DNA from: Chamaelirium japonicum
Lineage: Eukaryota; Streptophyta; Magnoliopsida; Liliales; Melanthiaceae
Reading direction: 5' to 3'
Assembly: GCA_947650365.1 (NCBI GenBank)
Contig: OX393549.1
Span: 20,636,572-20,700,571, forward strand
Length of the DNA stretch: 64,000 nt
Both the position numbers and the translations under genes were made by a program. Shown in pieces: positions 1 to 13,700 of this stretch (position 1 is its first letter; each line of letters begins with the position of its first letter). The notes beneath the pieces were generated by a model. That model did no database searches. It was not told the origin of the DNA and was given only the letters and a program-made list of their open reading frames with translations.

Positions 1-449
1 TATTACGTAGTAGAGTTTTTATGTGCGCATGAATCGTCACATGTTTGTCTTGTTGATGAACATGCAGCATCGATGATGATGACCATAAAGCGGTAACATG
101 CAGGGCAATACAGTCTCCTTGGGTACATGTAAAATTGCATTAGTTACACACACATTACATACCGTTCGGATTTCCATGATCACTTTATTTGAATTGAAAT
201 TTAATTTTATCATAGTTTTCAAAATATTTGTCTGTATGGAAATCATATAAAAAAGTAGGGGGACTTAGCGTTAGGTCCCCATAACAATATTTTGTTAACT
301 ATAGGTCCCGGCAAAAAAATTATGTTAAAGATCAAGTTATATTAAGTCCTACAGCTGGCAAAAAGACACATATGCCCATAAAAACTTATCAAATTACCTT
401 TCTATTAACCAGAGATGTCATTCCCCCACGAAACTATCAGTTTCAACAC
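1..449. other. AT-rich sequence without recognisable gene
   Basis: I see no protein, RNA gene or clear repeat here. The short open frames have no recognisable domain and no gene-like base composition. Confidence 0.5.
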
Positions 450-830
450 ATATAGTGGAATCATTATAGCTGCTACAGTAAAATCACTGTAGTATTTAGT
501 ATCATTTTATATATCTAAATATTATTTAAAATCAATAATTTTAGCTTTAGCAGCTACAGTGGAATCATTGTAGCAACTACGGTAATTTCAATGTAGCGGC
601 TACAATGATTTTACTGTAGCTGCTACAGTGATTTAAAATGATACGGATATATATGAAATGATACTCAATTCCCTACAGGGATTTTAAATGGTACTCAGAT
701 ATATAAAATAATACTCAATTTCCTATAATGAAATCTCTATAGTAGCTACGATATTTCAATATAACTACTACAGTGATTTTACTGTAGTTGCTACAATGAT
801 TTCAAATGAGTATCATTCAATATGTTAATT
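450..830. repeat. Repeat rich in palindromic CTGTAGC/GCTACAG motifs
   Basis: Short motifs such as GCTGCTACAGTG and its complement CACTGTAGC recur many times in both orientations, mixed with ATGATACTCA-like words. Adjacent copies could pair into hairpins. A related motif field lies at about 39300-40050. I read it as a decayed MITE or a palindromic minisatellite; no boundaries or target duplications are visible. Confidence 0.5.
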
Positions 831-2139
831 TATACTCAATATGGTCAATTTATGGATCTAAGCAGTCTGATCGTGATCCTAATAGGTTAAATACGATTTC
901 TGCTAGGAGTCGAGAAACTAGTCAACTAACTGTAAGACTGGCTTTGTCGGTCGATCAATACAGGGTGTTTTGGGCTCTCAAAGCATCGTTCTAGAAGACC
1001 GATTGTACTTCTAACTGATCGATCGGATAGAAAGTAAATTTTTTATTATTTTTCTCTAATATTATCTCTCCTTAAACGTACCCCTTTTGGAAACCAACTT
1101 GAGTCGGGTCCTAACTCAGCATCCGCCTAATAAGATTTGACGACTTGCAATGAGTTAGTTTTTTGTATACTTTGACCGGTCATATATGTTCGACTGACTA
1201 ATCGGTTTCACAATTTTGGCAAGTTAGCTCTAATTCATGTAGGAGTCATTAAGGGTGTAAGTTTATGATTCTGTTAAATTGTTGAGCCTATATATAGTGT
1301 TGTATATCAACTCAAATTAATGATGCAACCTCTTGAGCTTTAAGATTTAATATAGTTGAGGTTTATTGAGAATTTCTCTCAATGCTTCTAGCTTAATCTA
1401 TTAGAAGTGAAGGGTTCTTTCAACTTGTTCTCAGTGAAGAGATAGAGAGAACTATCTTCCTTATATTTGCCTATCACATAGAAAGATTGGATACCTTTAT
1501 CGCTTTGCATATGAGATTGTCGTTTTCCTCATGACGAATTATTATGAGGCGAATTATTCTGAGGTCATGTGCCGACTTCGATGTACTACTTCTGGGTGGC
1601 TACCGAAGACCTCTCTTTTATAGAAGATTATAGGTGTGTGTCGACATCGTGCATGCGAGGATCGAGGACGCAGATTGAAAACATTTACAGTATGGATTGC
1701 AAGTTGAAGAGACCAAGTGCATCACTAGAGACAGAGCCAATAAGACCGAGCTGTGTGATGATTTAATGTCTGACTTGTACCTTATTATCCTATTTTAGTG
1801 CATAGAGTTGGATATGATCTTGTGGACGTAGGAACCTGTGTTGATCCAAAGCACGTTAAAAATATCGTGTATCATCTCTGAGATTAATACTAGTATGTTT
1901 TATTTTTGTAGTTATATTATCTGATTAGGGTATAATAGATTCGATTAAGTTTTAAATTGGGTAGCAATCTATTCAATCCCCCCCCCCCCCCCCAACCCAA
2001 CAATTCCACCACCACCACACACACTAGCTTGTTTATGTGCTTGAGTGACTCTATTGTGTTGACATATCAATGGGAAGGGTTTGGTGAAATCGAGTTCACC
2101 ATTCAAATGGTGAACTCAAATGGAGAAGATGTCACATGT
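831..2139. other. Unassigned intergenic sequence with a poly-C run
   Basis: I recognise no gene or element. Short open frames look random. A 16-base C run lies at 1978-1993, followed by a short CCA/CAC-rich stretch. Confidence 0.4.
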
Positions 2140-2696
<557 letters not shown>

Positions 2697-2708
2697 AGAG
2701 AGAGAGAG

Positions 2709-4578
<1,870 letters not shown>

Positions 4579-4623
<45 letters not shown>
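4579..4623. repeat. (TA)n microsatellite
   Basis: A 45-bp TA array lies between a family D foldback and a partial family C palindrome. Confidence 0.95.
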
Positions 4624-4625
<2 letters not shown>

Positions 4626-4720
4626 GCATGCTATAATGCGGCATGCGGTAAGTGCGGCACTGCACTACAACCTTCTGATGCACTGCTGCGTGCATGCGGT
4701 AAATGTGGCATGCGGTAAAT
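4624..4720. mobile_element. Half of a family C palindrome
   Basis: It begins GGGCATGCTATAATGCGGC exactly like the copy at 3209, reaches the central TGCATGCGG, and then lacks the complementary half. I infer truncation or later deletion. Confidence 0.65.
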
Positions 4721-4855
4721 TAAGTAGTTGACAAAAGGGGTATTGTGCTACCATTTCAAACTTTAGGGTGTGATTTGGTACAAAATATATTAAGGGGGTT
4801 AAGTGTTTTTAAACTAAACTATAGGGGGCAAAGTGTAATTTAATTTTTTGGACTC
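4721..4855 (-). repeat. Arm of a foldback family also seen at 21150-22040
   Basis: Words such as TAGTTGACAAAAGGGGTATTG, TTTCAAACTTTAGGG and GGGGGTTAAGTGTTTTTAA match the inverted arms at about 21150-21300 and 21860-22040. No partner arm is visible here. Confidence 0.5.
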
Positions 4856-4885
4856 TCTCGACGGAAGTCGAGTAAGCCGGAGCGG

Positions 4886-5230
4886 TCAGAGCACCTTGCA
4901 CACCAAGCTAGGGCGTGGTGGACGATAATGCGTGTCAGATTCAAGGGCTTTAGATTTGGCTCGAAACAAAGCCCTGGTTTCAATCGAGACCGACCCCCGA
5001 TCAGCCAGTCTTGTGCTGCGGCGCAAACTCGAAGGGCAAGAAGAGGTGCTTCCTCTTATATCTCTTTCCAACATGTGACCAGCCGTAGGAATCCTTGCCT
5101 CAGCAGCTTCTGCGGCATCAGTAGCTGCACCATCATTAGTAGCCAGCCGCATTTGCAGCATCACCTGCAATTTCACCACCAGCAGCAATTGCTCGCGTAA
5201 CATCATCAATTGTAGCTGCGCAATTTCCAT
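4886..5230 (-). other. Open frame of doubtful coding status
   Basis: A 114-codon frame starts at 5230. Its amino-terminal half is Leu/Gln-rich and the middle is Ala-rich. It then has an LRRSTRLADRG-like stretch of the kind seen in transposon-derived debris. I find no complete domain, no upstream exon and no conserved ending. It may be a remnant joined to the LINE debris beyond 5400. Confidence 0.2.
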
Positions 5231-5405
5231 CCCTTAAGATGAGTCTCCAATTTGTCAACAAGAAAGTAAAACTTTTGGATTCCCAAAAAATAAAGGACAG
5301 CCAAGATATTTCTCATTATTTTTCATCAATTGCACCCTGATTTCTTGAGCTAGAGCTTCCCTTTGAATGCCATGGACATTTTTGCTAATAGTAATAGCCA
5401 ATTTA

Positions 5406-5947
5406 TCAAAATTGGCTAGTTGTCCAGACCACCCTCCATACTTTTGAATTTTTTTTTTTCTTTATTTTCAATAATTCCTCCTTATTGGCATATCCAAAAA
5501 GGAACAAATAGTCAACAAACACAAGGTGAGGGATTGGAATGCCACCTTGTCCCAGTTTGATTCCATGGATGTGGCCTTCTTTTTCTGGGTAAGCAAGATG
5601 GGTCATTACATCACGACCTTAAGGTCCTCCCACACGAGGCCAGCCAAAACTAAGACTTAATACACAAGTTCCTTCGAGGAACCATACTCTTGGCGAAAAA
5701 GCATCAAACATCTCACCTTCCATAAATGCCACATGGATTTGGCCGTGTTGCTCACTCCTTAACAACATTCGAGATAGCATCTCCAAGCAGAAGAGGCACA
5801 CGGGGAAAGTGGGCATCCTTGTCTTAGTCCTCTTTCCCTTTTTGAAACTTCCTTCTGCCTGCCCAATAGTAAGAGTAGAGAATGTGGGATTGGAGGCACC
5901 ATTAGATGAGGTTTTTTTAATTTATTTGAGAATCCAAGTTCCTCCAT
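5406..5947 (-). pseudogene. LINE reverse transcriptase remnant (catalytic half)
   Basis: Read on the - strand, one frame carries RGLRQGCPLSP (about 5833-5801), the standard LINE motif before the catalytic site. A second frame carries a HLVFVDYLFLFG-like block (about 5525-5492), the degenerate equivalent of the HLLFADD catalytic box, with the second Asp changed to Tyr. Several frame changes separate the blocks. The upstream part of the same domain lies at 6962-7153 and beyond. This is a dead copy with no activity expected. Confidence 0.75.
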
Positions 5948-5969
5948 CTATCTTATGCTTTGGACAAGG

Positions 5970-6960
5970 TCCCCTTTTTTTTTCTTTTCTTTTGAGAAGT
6001 CCTCAATAGGGGGTGGGGGCTGGGGTTAAGGGCGACCACAACCTAATTTATTAAAAGGAACAACTGACAAGCGAATAGTACCAGAAAACAAGAGACACTA
6101 CCCCGAAAAACTCGAGAATCAATTCGTGTTTCCGATCAACCACCGCCTCCGTCTAGAGTTTGATTAGAGCACCAAAGCGCTTCAGTAAAATAGCTAGAGT
6201 CAAGACTTCCCTGAAAAGATACGACAGTTATACTCAAGCCAAGAAAGGATATCCCAGCCTGACCTCCAGTCCTTGGGAATTCTCCTCTTCCTCCAAGTTG
6301 ACCATAAACTAATCAAGGTGGATGGGCAGCCAGGGATAAGCATCTTCTGAAAGATAGTTCCCTAGATCCTTTTAGCGAAGGAGTAGGTGGTCCACGTCCT
6401 TATCCTTGACTCCACACATAGGGCATCGAAGGTTAAGTACACCGGGGCATCTCCGTCATTGCAACTCACATTTGTTCATTATCTTCTGATGGACTGCCAA
6501 CCACCAAAAAATGCATACCTTCAATGGAGTTTGGGCCTCCCAAAGGTGTTGGGCAACGGAACATTTGATACCCCCAGGGTTTAAGGAGCTTGTAGAAGGA
6601 TTTAACCGAGAATCTACAAGAGAGGTGCCAATGGTAGGAGATCGTGTCCGAGTGGTCCCCTAGTGCTACCCGGGCCAAGATAGCGTCGAGGTCGAAGTCT
6701 TTCAAACAGGTCTCTCTAGAAGGAGAACTAGAGAGCCTGACAGCCCAAATTTTAGTACCATTGCGGATCGAACATTAAGTTCACACTGAGGTAGATGGGG
6801 ATCTGGCCATTGCGAAGAGTGTAGGGAAGAGGCGACGAAGCGGCGTTTTCCTGATCTAGCAGTCCTGTCAGAATTTAGTTGTCCATCCACCCCCAACAAG
6901 GAGTTTGTTCCCACACTTGTAGAAATCCCCGATCGAATTTGATCGGTTGTCCATTTTAAG
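5970..6960 (-). pseudogene. Second, 5'-truncated LINE nested in the first
   Basis: A T-rich run at about 5970-5994 is the poly-A tail of an element on the - strand. Inside, a frame at 6705-6466 has SCRFSVKSFYKLL, the typical 'FSVKSFY' element of the zinc-binding region after a LINE reverse transcriptase. The block interrupts the order of motifs of the surrounding LINE, since the catalytic box follows at 5525. I could not identify target duplications. It carries frame breaks. Confidence 0.6.
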
Positions 6961-6961
6961 T

Positions 6962-7153
6962 TCATAAAATCCTCACCGATCTGAAACTATCTGAAGGGCA
7001 TATATGTAGAATTTCTTGTGCAATAATCGAGTTATCAACAATTTGTCTGATCGAGACAAAAGCATTTTGATATAGAGAAATGCATTTGTTCATGAGAGAT
7101 CTAAGACGGATGACAATTAGTTTAGCTATGACCATGTAATCAAATGTTGACAA
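6962..7153 (-). pseudogene. LINE reverse transcriptase remnant (fingers region)
   Basis: The translation reads IAKLIVIRLRSLMNKCIS and then QNAFVSIRQIVDNSIIAQE. This is the family's conserved 'IAKILANRL...Q.AFV.GR.I.DN...A.E' block. It is the direct continuation of the piece ending at 7682. The two are separated by about 530 bp of AT-rich inserted sequence. Confidence 0.8.
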
Positions 7154-7681
7154 ATTTTTTACGAAATCATCATAATATGTCTTTTTTTCAAGGGTCCGAC
7201 ATAGAAATTGATTGAATTTTTAATAGTACCAAATTTTCTTTCGACATAACGAAATGTCGGTCAAAATGACAGACATTTGATCGAAATTCGACATTATGTC
7301 GTTTTTCCATACAATTTTATTGAAAATTTTTTATCTTTTTTAACAAAACAAAGCTCACCTTTATCATTAAAAAATTATATTTTTTCTTAATTTTGATTTT
7401 TTTTCATAATAGATAATATTTTACTGTCATCTTTATTTTGAAGTATTGTTGAAATATTTCAACTTTTTCATATCAAATGAACAAAATCGAAATCTGAACG
7501 AAAAACGATAAATTTCTATCGAAAAATATCAAAATTTGATCAAAAAATAAAATATTTATACCGAAATATGTCTTTTCATTTTACAATTTTTCCACCTACA
7601 AATTATTGAAAAACGAAAAAACTTCTTTTTTTGGCCGACTGATATAGACAACGAAAACGACATTTAAAACCTTGGTTATAA
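7154..7681. mobile_element. AT-rich insertion splitting the LINE
   Basis: It lies exactly between two consecutive reverse-transcriptase blocks. It contains many CGACATTATGTCG and GACATTTGATCGAAAT words in both orientations. Near its ends, CAAGGGTCCGACAT and the complement of ATGTCG...AACCTTG could be weak terminal repeats of a hAT-like MITE. I could not define target duplications. Confidence 0.45.
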
Positions 7682-8488
7682 CTAAGTGACGTTGTGTAAG
7701 TTTATCGGACAAAAATCCATTAGATGCTCTCCATTTTTATTAGGAATCAAAACAGTATGTGTTTGGTTAATGTGGGGAGGTATCCAACCTTCTTTAAAAC
7801 AAATTTGAACATACCTGACTATATCATCATCCACAACACACCAACTTGCCTTATAGAAGCTCACCATGAGTCCATTTGGCCCGAGCAATGTTTTAAAACC
7901 CGGACCAGACTGGACAGTTCAACCACTGAACCCGTGAACCGGCCTAGGTTTTTGGTCTGAGAAACAGAAGACCTGGAATTTCCATAAACCCAACTTAAAT
8001 CCAGCAAAACCGTCGACCCACCTTTTGAACCGCAAACCCACATAACCCGTTTGACGGTTCAGTGAACCATTGTTTTGTAAGAGAGTCATAAAATCTTTTT
8101 TTTGTTGTTCTCTTCATCTCTTCGGGCGTTTGCTAGAAGTTAATTATTTTTAGGGGAGATTAATTTTTAAAAAATAAAAATAAAAAAATATTTTAAAGTA
8201 TTTTTTAAAAAAAATATTAATAAATTAATTTAGTTATGATATCATGATGATCTCACGAATCAACCACAGGTTGCCCCAGCGGTTGAACTGGTGACCAGTA
8301 ACCCAGTCCCCTTTTTTTCGGTTCGATGAACAGTCCAGTTTTAAAAACATTGGGCCCGAGACACCATTCAAAACATACATTTTCTTCCTTGTCTAGCACT
8401 GTACACAAAATGGCATTATCTTCTTTAGTGATGACTTGATTCACCAACAAGTCCGATGTTTCAAATGGAATTGGGTTGGTGATTTTAT
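7682..8488 (-). pseudogene. LINE reverse transcriptase remnant (N-terminal part), split by a MITE
   Basis: On the - strand the segment 8450-8361 encodes VITKEDNAILCTVLDKEEN and FEWCLGPN. After the MITE at 7886-8352, the frame resumes with GPNGLMVSFYKASW (7888 downward), then VLIPNKNGEHLMDFCPINL at about 7750-7690. These correspond to the family's 'APGPDGF..AFY' and 'LIPK......DFRPISL' motifs. The codon run GPNG is duplicated by the 8-bp target site, which proves the MITE landed in an older LINE. Confidence 0.8.
7886..8352. mobile_element. hAT-like MITE with CAATGTTTTAAAAC ends and 8-bp target duplication
   Basis: The 467-bp element starts CAATGTTTTAAAACCCGGAC and ends with the near-complement GTCCAGTTTTAAAAACATTG. 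GGCCCGAG occurs on both sides (7878-7885 and 8353-8360), a perfect 8-bp duplication. The interior has GGTTCAACCG-type inverted words. It is non-coding. A sister copy is at 8489-8930. Confidence 0.9.
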
Positions 8489-8930
8489 CAATGTTTTAAA
8501 GTCAGGACTAGATCAAACGGTTCAACCGCTAGACCTATGAATCGGCCTAGATTCTAGGTCTGAGAAACACAAGAGCTGGAATTTCATAAACCCGGCAAAA
8601 CCGCTGATCCACCTGTTGAACCGCCAACCCACATGACCCGTTCAACAGTTCAGTGAACCGTTGTTTATTAAAAGAGTCGTAAAACCCTACTTTTGTTGTT
8701 GTTCTCTTCATCTCTTTGGGCGTTTGTTATAAGTTAATTATTTTTAGGCTACATTAAAAAAATCTTGAAAAAAATAATAAAAAATATTTTTAAAAATAAT
8801 TAATAATAAATTTAGTTATGATATCATGATGATCTAACGGTTCAACCTGGGTTGACCAAGTGGTTGAATCGGTGACTCATAACCTTGTCCCCTTTCCATT
8901 TCGATGAACGGTCTGGTTTTAAGAAAATTG
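8489..8930. mobile_element. Second copy of the same hAT-like MITE
   Basis: This is a 442-bp sister of the element at 7886-8352, with the same order of internal words (GATATCATGATGATCT, GGTTGAATCGGTGA) and a CAATGTTTTAAAG start. The flanks GATTTTAT (8481-8488) and GGTTTTAT (8931-8938) form an 8-bp duplication with one mismatch. It lies in the same old LINE, upstream on the - strand. Confidence 0.85.
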
Positions 8931-9118
8931 GGTTTTATAGATGTTTTAGAAGTAAGTGATCAAAATATTTTGTATACGATCCGGTTCCGAAATCCATTCG
9001 TCGTTAGCATTTTTCATCATAGAACTACGATTTCACGTCCTTCTACTGAGCACCACCATGTGGCAGAACTTGGTATTCTTATCCATATCCTTAAACCAAT
9101 GCACATTTGCTTGTTTTC

Positions 9119-9250
9119 TATTGAGTGGATAGTCCCACATTGGGTACGTAATAGGAGCAGTTTCTGTGTCTTCATATACACGTTGCCCCCTCTCCCTCAC
9201 AGCTGGTTTAGAGCAGGCACGAGAATCATGACATGGTATTAGAGCTAGGC
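9119..9250 (+). mobile_element. TRIM-like solo LTR plus primer site
   Basis: About 115 bp matches the LTR at 16859-16966 in order (TTGAG, ATAGTCCCACAT, TTCATATA, CGTTGCCC, CTCTCCCTC, CATGG). It is followed directly by TGGTATTAGAGCTAGG (9234 on), a degenerate primer-binding site for initiator tRNA-Met. No second LTR is seen, although more CCACATTGGG-like words occur up to about 9420. Confidence 0.6.
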
Positions 9251-10476
9251 TCCGCTCCAGTAGCTTCGCCCAACTGTTTCCCTGTCTTACGCCTCAATGG
9301 CTCTCTCTCCACGTGCAAGTAGGCACCCGTTGAAACGTACTCTGCGTGCAGATGGGTAGATCCCATTACCGATATGGGACTATCCGCTCAACATTTCCAA
9401 TAAGCTTCCTCTCTATTTTGAACTTCTTCATAATCTAATCTTATAGTATAATACTTAAATGGAGTCCTCTCTCCTTGTTGTGATAGGTGGACCTCTTTTG
9501 AAGAGCCAGAATCATTCGTTTTGTGTGTGAATGCGACTCTATCATAAATTCTATTAAAATCATATTATAAAGATGGTAAATACCCATTCAATGGTTTTTA
9601 ATGATCATTTAATGTTAATTAGGAAAATCATTAGTGTTGTCTTTCTCTCTCTCTAACAAATGAATCAAACCCGATGAGTGAATCACACTCACTTCAATTT
9701 GCACACTTCTTCGATTGTGATGTCGTCGAGTCGCATGCATCATGTTCATCCGCATTGCTCGGGTTTATTACTAGGTTTATTTCCAATCATAGGTAAACGT
9801 CAGACCCCCACTTGAGGGAATGAGATACACGAATCTTTGATTAATGAGTAATGATGAGAATCCATTGCATGTTTCTCTTAATGCCATTGCATGTATATTT
9901 TATATAAAAACTCACATTGCATAGTTTGGAGATTGTGTTAGTTTCTTATTTATTTTATTCATAATTTTTAATAAATAAATAAATTAGGGGAGTTGGTGAG
10001 CGGTCCGGACAAGAGATCAGTTAAAGCTAAATGACAAACAAACAATATGGACGAATATATCCTCCATAGTATTTTAAAATTTTATTTTGAATGTCATCAT
10101 TTTCTCTGAACCTAACTGATCCTCCATCGTTGAAGTTTCTTGCTCAGATGTTCACTGCCATCGAATCGAACTTAAACCTAATCCTAAACCCAAAAACTAT
10201 AGGCTATGGGATGAACCCTGGACCTAGGAATCCTAAACCTAACCAAACCCCTCCATACTTCGTTCCTTCTTGTCTCCGCTGCTAACTGCAATATCTCGCT
10301 GTCATGTGCGTTAGAGATTTATTTTGTCAGGATTAATCATTAATTAATCCAAATAAATTTAGCAGAGGAATTGTGGGTTCCGTGTACTCTCATAATAAAA
10401 GACAACGTCAATCCAACAAACCTTTGGTACATCACCCCAGAAAGCTGTTTGCTGTATGAACACAGGCAAGCGTTTC
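9251..10476. other. Intergenic sequence upstream of the LysM gene
   Basis: AT-rich with short low-complexity stretches. I recognise no gene, RNA or bounded repeat. Its right end adjoins the presumed promoter of the LysM gene. Confidence 0.4.
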
Positions 10477-10704
10477 TTGACTCGAGCTTTTCTCTCCGAG
10501 CCCATTACTCCACGGTCCAAGTCGACCGTTGACGTGTCAAAACGGCCCACGAACATCGAACGGCTCAAAATTGTTTCCGTGTGGAAAAGTAGGACGACAG
10601 TGAGAGAAGCCGACCGTCTATGATGCCGGGCCGGGCCCGGGCCCGGGCCCATTGCTTTGGAGCCAGCTGGTCAAGACGGTCAATGTTTGGCTTCTTCTAG
10701 TCAA
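10477..10704 (+). promoter_or_regulatory. W-box cluster at the 5' end of the LysM gene
   Basis: Complete W-boxes (TTGACC/T in either orientation), the binding site of WRKY factors, occur at 10477 (TTGACT), 10669 (GGTCAA), 10679 (GGTCAA) and 10699 (AGTCAA). There is also a TTGACG half-site at 10529. A GC palindrome of GGGCCC units lies at 10626-10650. WRKY control would suit an immune-receptor gene. This is inferred from motifs only; the last three sites may be in the 5' untranslated region. Confidence 0.45.
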
Positions 10705-10779
10705 ACCGACAGCTCCAGATTAAACCCACCCCGTCGACAGCAGAGGAGGATGAGAGGCTACAGAGCGACGGGGACGAAG

Positions 10780-13700
10780 ATGAGGTCGGTTCCACTCCTT
10801 CGCATCGCCGCCGCCTCCCTCCTAGTTGCCTCTAGCCTCATCTCCGCCGTCTCCGCGGCGGGGTTCACCTGCAACGCCACCGCGACCGCCACGTGCGAGG
10901 GGGTGGTCGGCCACGTGCCGGTGAACGCCACCACCTACGCGGCGATCCAGGCCCTGTACCAGGTGCCGACCCTCCGCTCACTCCTCGCCGCCAACGGGCT
11001 CCCCCTCTCCACCCCCTCCTCCCTGCCCGCTCCGGTTGGCGTCGCCGTCCGGGTCCCGTTCCCCTGCAAGTGCGCCAACGGGACTGGGTCCTCCGACCAC
11101 ACGCCGGTCTACAATGTGAGTGCCGGGGACGACCTCGACGCCATCGCGCGGAGTAAGTTCGGGGGGCTGCTACCGTTCCATGATATCGCGGAGGTCAACG
11201 GGCTGAAGAACCCGAACCTGATCGACGTGGGGCAGAGGCTGTGGATCCCGCTGCCGTGCAGCTGCGACCCGGTGGGGGGGCGGGCGGTGGTTCACCTGGG
11301 CCACGTGGTGGCGTCGGGGAGCTCGGTTGGGGGGATAGCGGCGGCGTATGGGACCGACGAGGCGACGCTGCTAGGGTTGAACGGGATCGCCGACCCGAAG
11401 AGCCTCCAGGCCGGCCAGGTGCTCGATGTCCCCCTCCAAGGTTCGTCCTTGCGGCCCCCTTGTCCTTTGCTTTTCTCTTTTTCTTTTTAGCTGGACCGGC
11501 CAGGCGATCAGACGACAGGGCGATAGAGCAATGGCTCAACGAGGTCTGGAGATCGAAACGGGGGATGGTTGGCAACGCAGTTGCTATTTTATTAGAAGAT
11601 TTTTTGTAAATCCACCCCTACAAAATAGTCTAATTGCACATTAACCTCTAGAAACCTTATATTTGCACATCGACCATCCAAAACATATAAAATTGTGCAT
11701 ATTTACCCCTCTGGTTCAGGGCTGGCAATTTCGGACCCGACACGAAGTTAGCGGGTCTGGGTCAGGGCTAAACGAGTTCAGGTTGTAAACGGGTCGACAC
11801 GATAGACCCGTTTAATAAACGGGCCGGGTCCGGGTTTAGGGTCTGGACACGGTAGACCCGGAAAAACCCGTTTAAAATTCAACGGGTCGGGTCTACCCGA
11901 AATCCGATACTGTAATATATAGTACCAGCGGGTCTATCGGGTCGGGTCGGGTCGAGTCGGATTGGGTCGGATCAAGTCAACTGAATAGACTTGTGTGGTA
12001 AACGGGTCTTATCAGGTCTATCCGTTTATTAGCGGGTCAGGTATGGGTTTAAGATCTAGACACGATTAGCTAAACAGGTCGGGTCCGGGTCTAGGGGTTT
12101 TGGACACGACCCGAAACTAGACATGACATGACCTGTTGACACCCCTACTCTGGTTAGCTACCATCTCAAAATGGTGAATATATTTAGAATATTCTCATGT
12201 TGGTTGTTAAATGTAAACGATGAGGGCTGCCAAACCTATCGAACAATCGTGGAGGGCTCCCAGACAAGTGTAGAGGGTTAGACTAGCAACGAGAGATCGG
12301 AGTGGAGTTAGGGTACTCACACTGAAAACAACTGAAATTAGCCGATGCGGTTGGTACGTCACCCTTTAAGCATAGGTAAAATAGATATTTGGACCTCAGG
12401 TTAGATGCTCACAGTGTTGAAGTCACTTTCTGTTGACGAATAGTAATGGAAGGGTAAGTATGCACAACTCTATATGTTTTGGAGGGTCGATATGCAAATA
12501 TAAGTAGGGATGGCAACGATGCGGTTTAAAATCGAAAACCGCAGTAAATCGCACCGCATAGTGTGGTTTTGGTTTGCCAAAATATAAAACCGTCGCGGTG
12601 CGGTGCGGTTCTATTTTCGATTTCGGTGTAGTGGTGCAATTTCGATTTTGACCAAAACTGTATAAAATCGCACCGTTTAGGTCATTCTAGTGATAAAGCA
12701 CGATGCACCATACCGTATTGTGCGGTTTCGGTTTTACATAATGATACACTGTCGCTGTGCGGTTTCGGTTTTGCCGAAAATCGCACCGAGCCGCACCTTT
12801 GCCATTCCTAAATATAAGGGTCACAGGGGTTAGTATATAATTATAGGGGTTGATTTGTATAAAACCCTTTATTAAATTCCATAATCCGGTGGACCTGACA
12901 TGACATCAACGGTCAGGATTCACATATACAAACAAGGCCTACCACTAAACCTACACGCGGTCGCTAGAAATTCTTGTCCGCAAGGTTGTTCACACGAATC
13001 ACCACGTTTCAGAAAATGGCTGGTCCCCTCCATTTTTTTTTTTTTAGCTTTCACGTGGAAAGCTGTTTTTTTTTTTCTGACTTTTTGTGGGCCGAAGTGA
13101 CGTCACCAAAGTGGACGATTCGAGCTCAGTTTGGACTAGAGCTGGCAATTTTGGACCCGACATGGCAGACCTGACACGATGTTAGCGGGTCTGGACCAGG
13201 ACTAAACGGTTTCGGTCATAAACGGATCGACACGATAGATCTGTTTAATAAATAGGTCAAGTCCGAGTTTAGGGTCTGGACACGATATATCTGGGAAGAT
13301 CGTTTAAAATTAAACGGGTCGTGTCAGGTCGGGTCGGGTCGGGTCTACCCACAATCTGATACTGTAATATATAGTACCAGTAGGTCTATCGGGTCAGGTC
13401 AGGTCGAGTCGAGTTGGATTGAGTCAGATCGGGTCAACTGAATAGACCTGTGGTAAACGGATCTTATCGGATCTTTTCGGGTCTACCCATTTATTACTGG
13501 ATCGGGTACGGGTTTAGGATCTGGACACGATTAGTTAAATGGGTCGGGTCCGGATCTAGCAGTTTTGGACCCGACCCGAACCCGACCCAACCGTTGACAT
13601 CCCTGGTTTGGACGGTGTTAAGTTGGCTTTTGGGTTTGGTCATGGGCCGGATAAGGGCAAACCTCACATGCAAAGCCTAAACCGAATCCCGATATATTCT

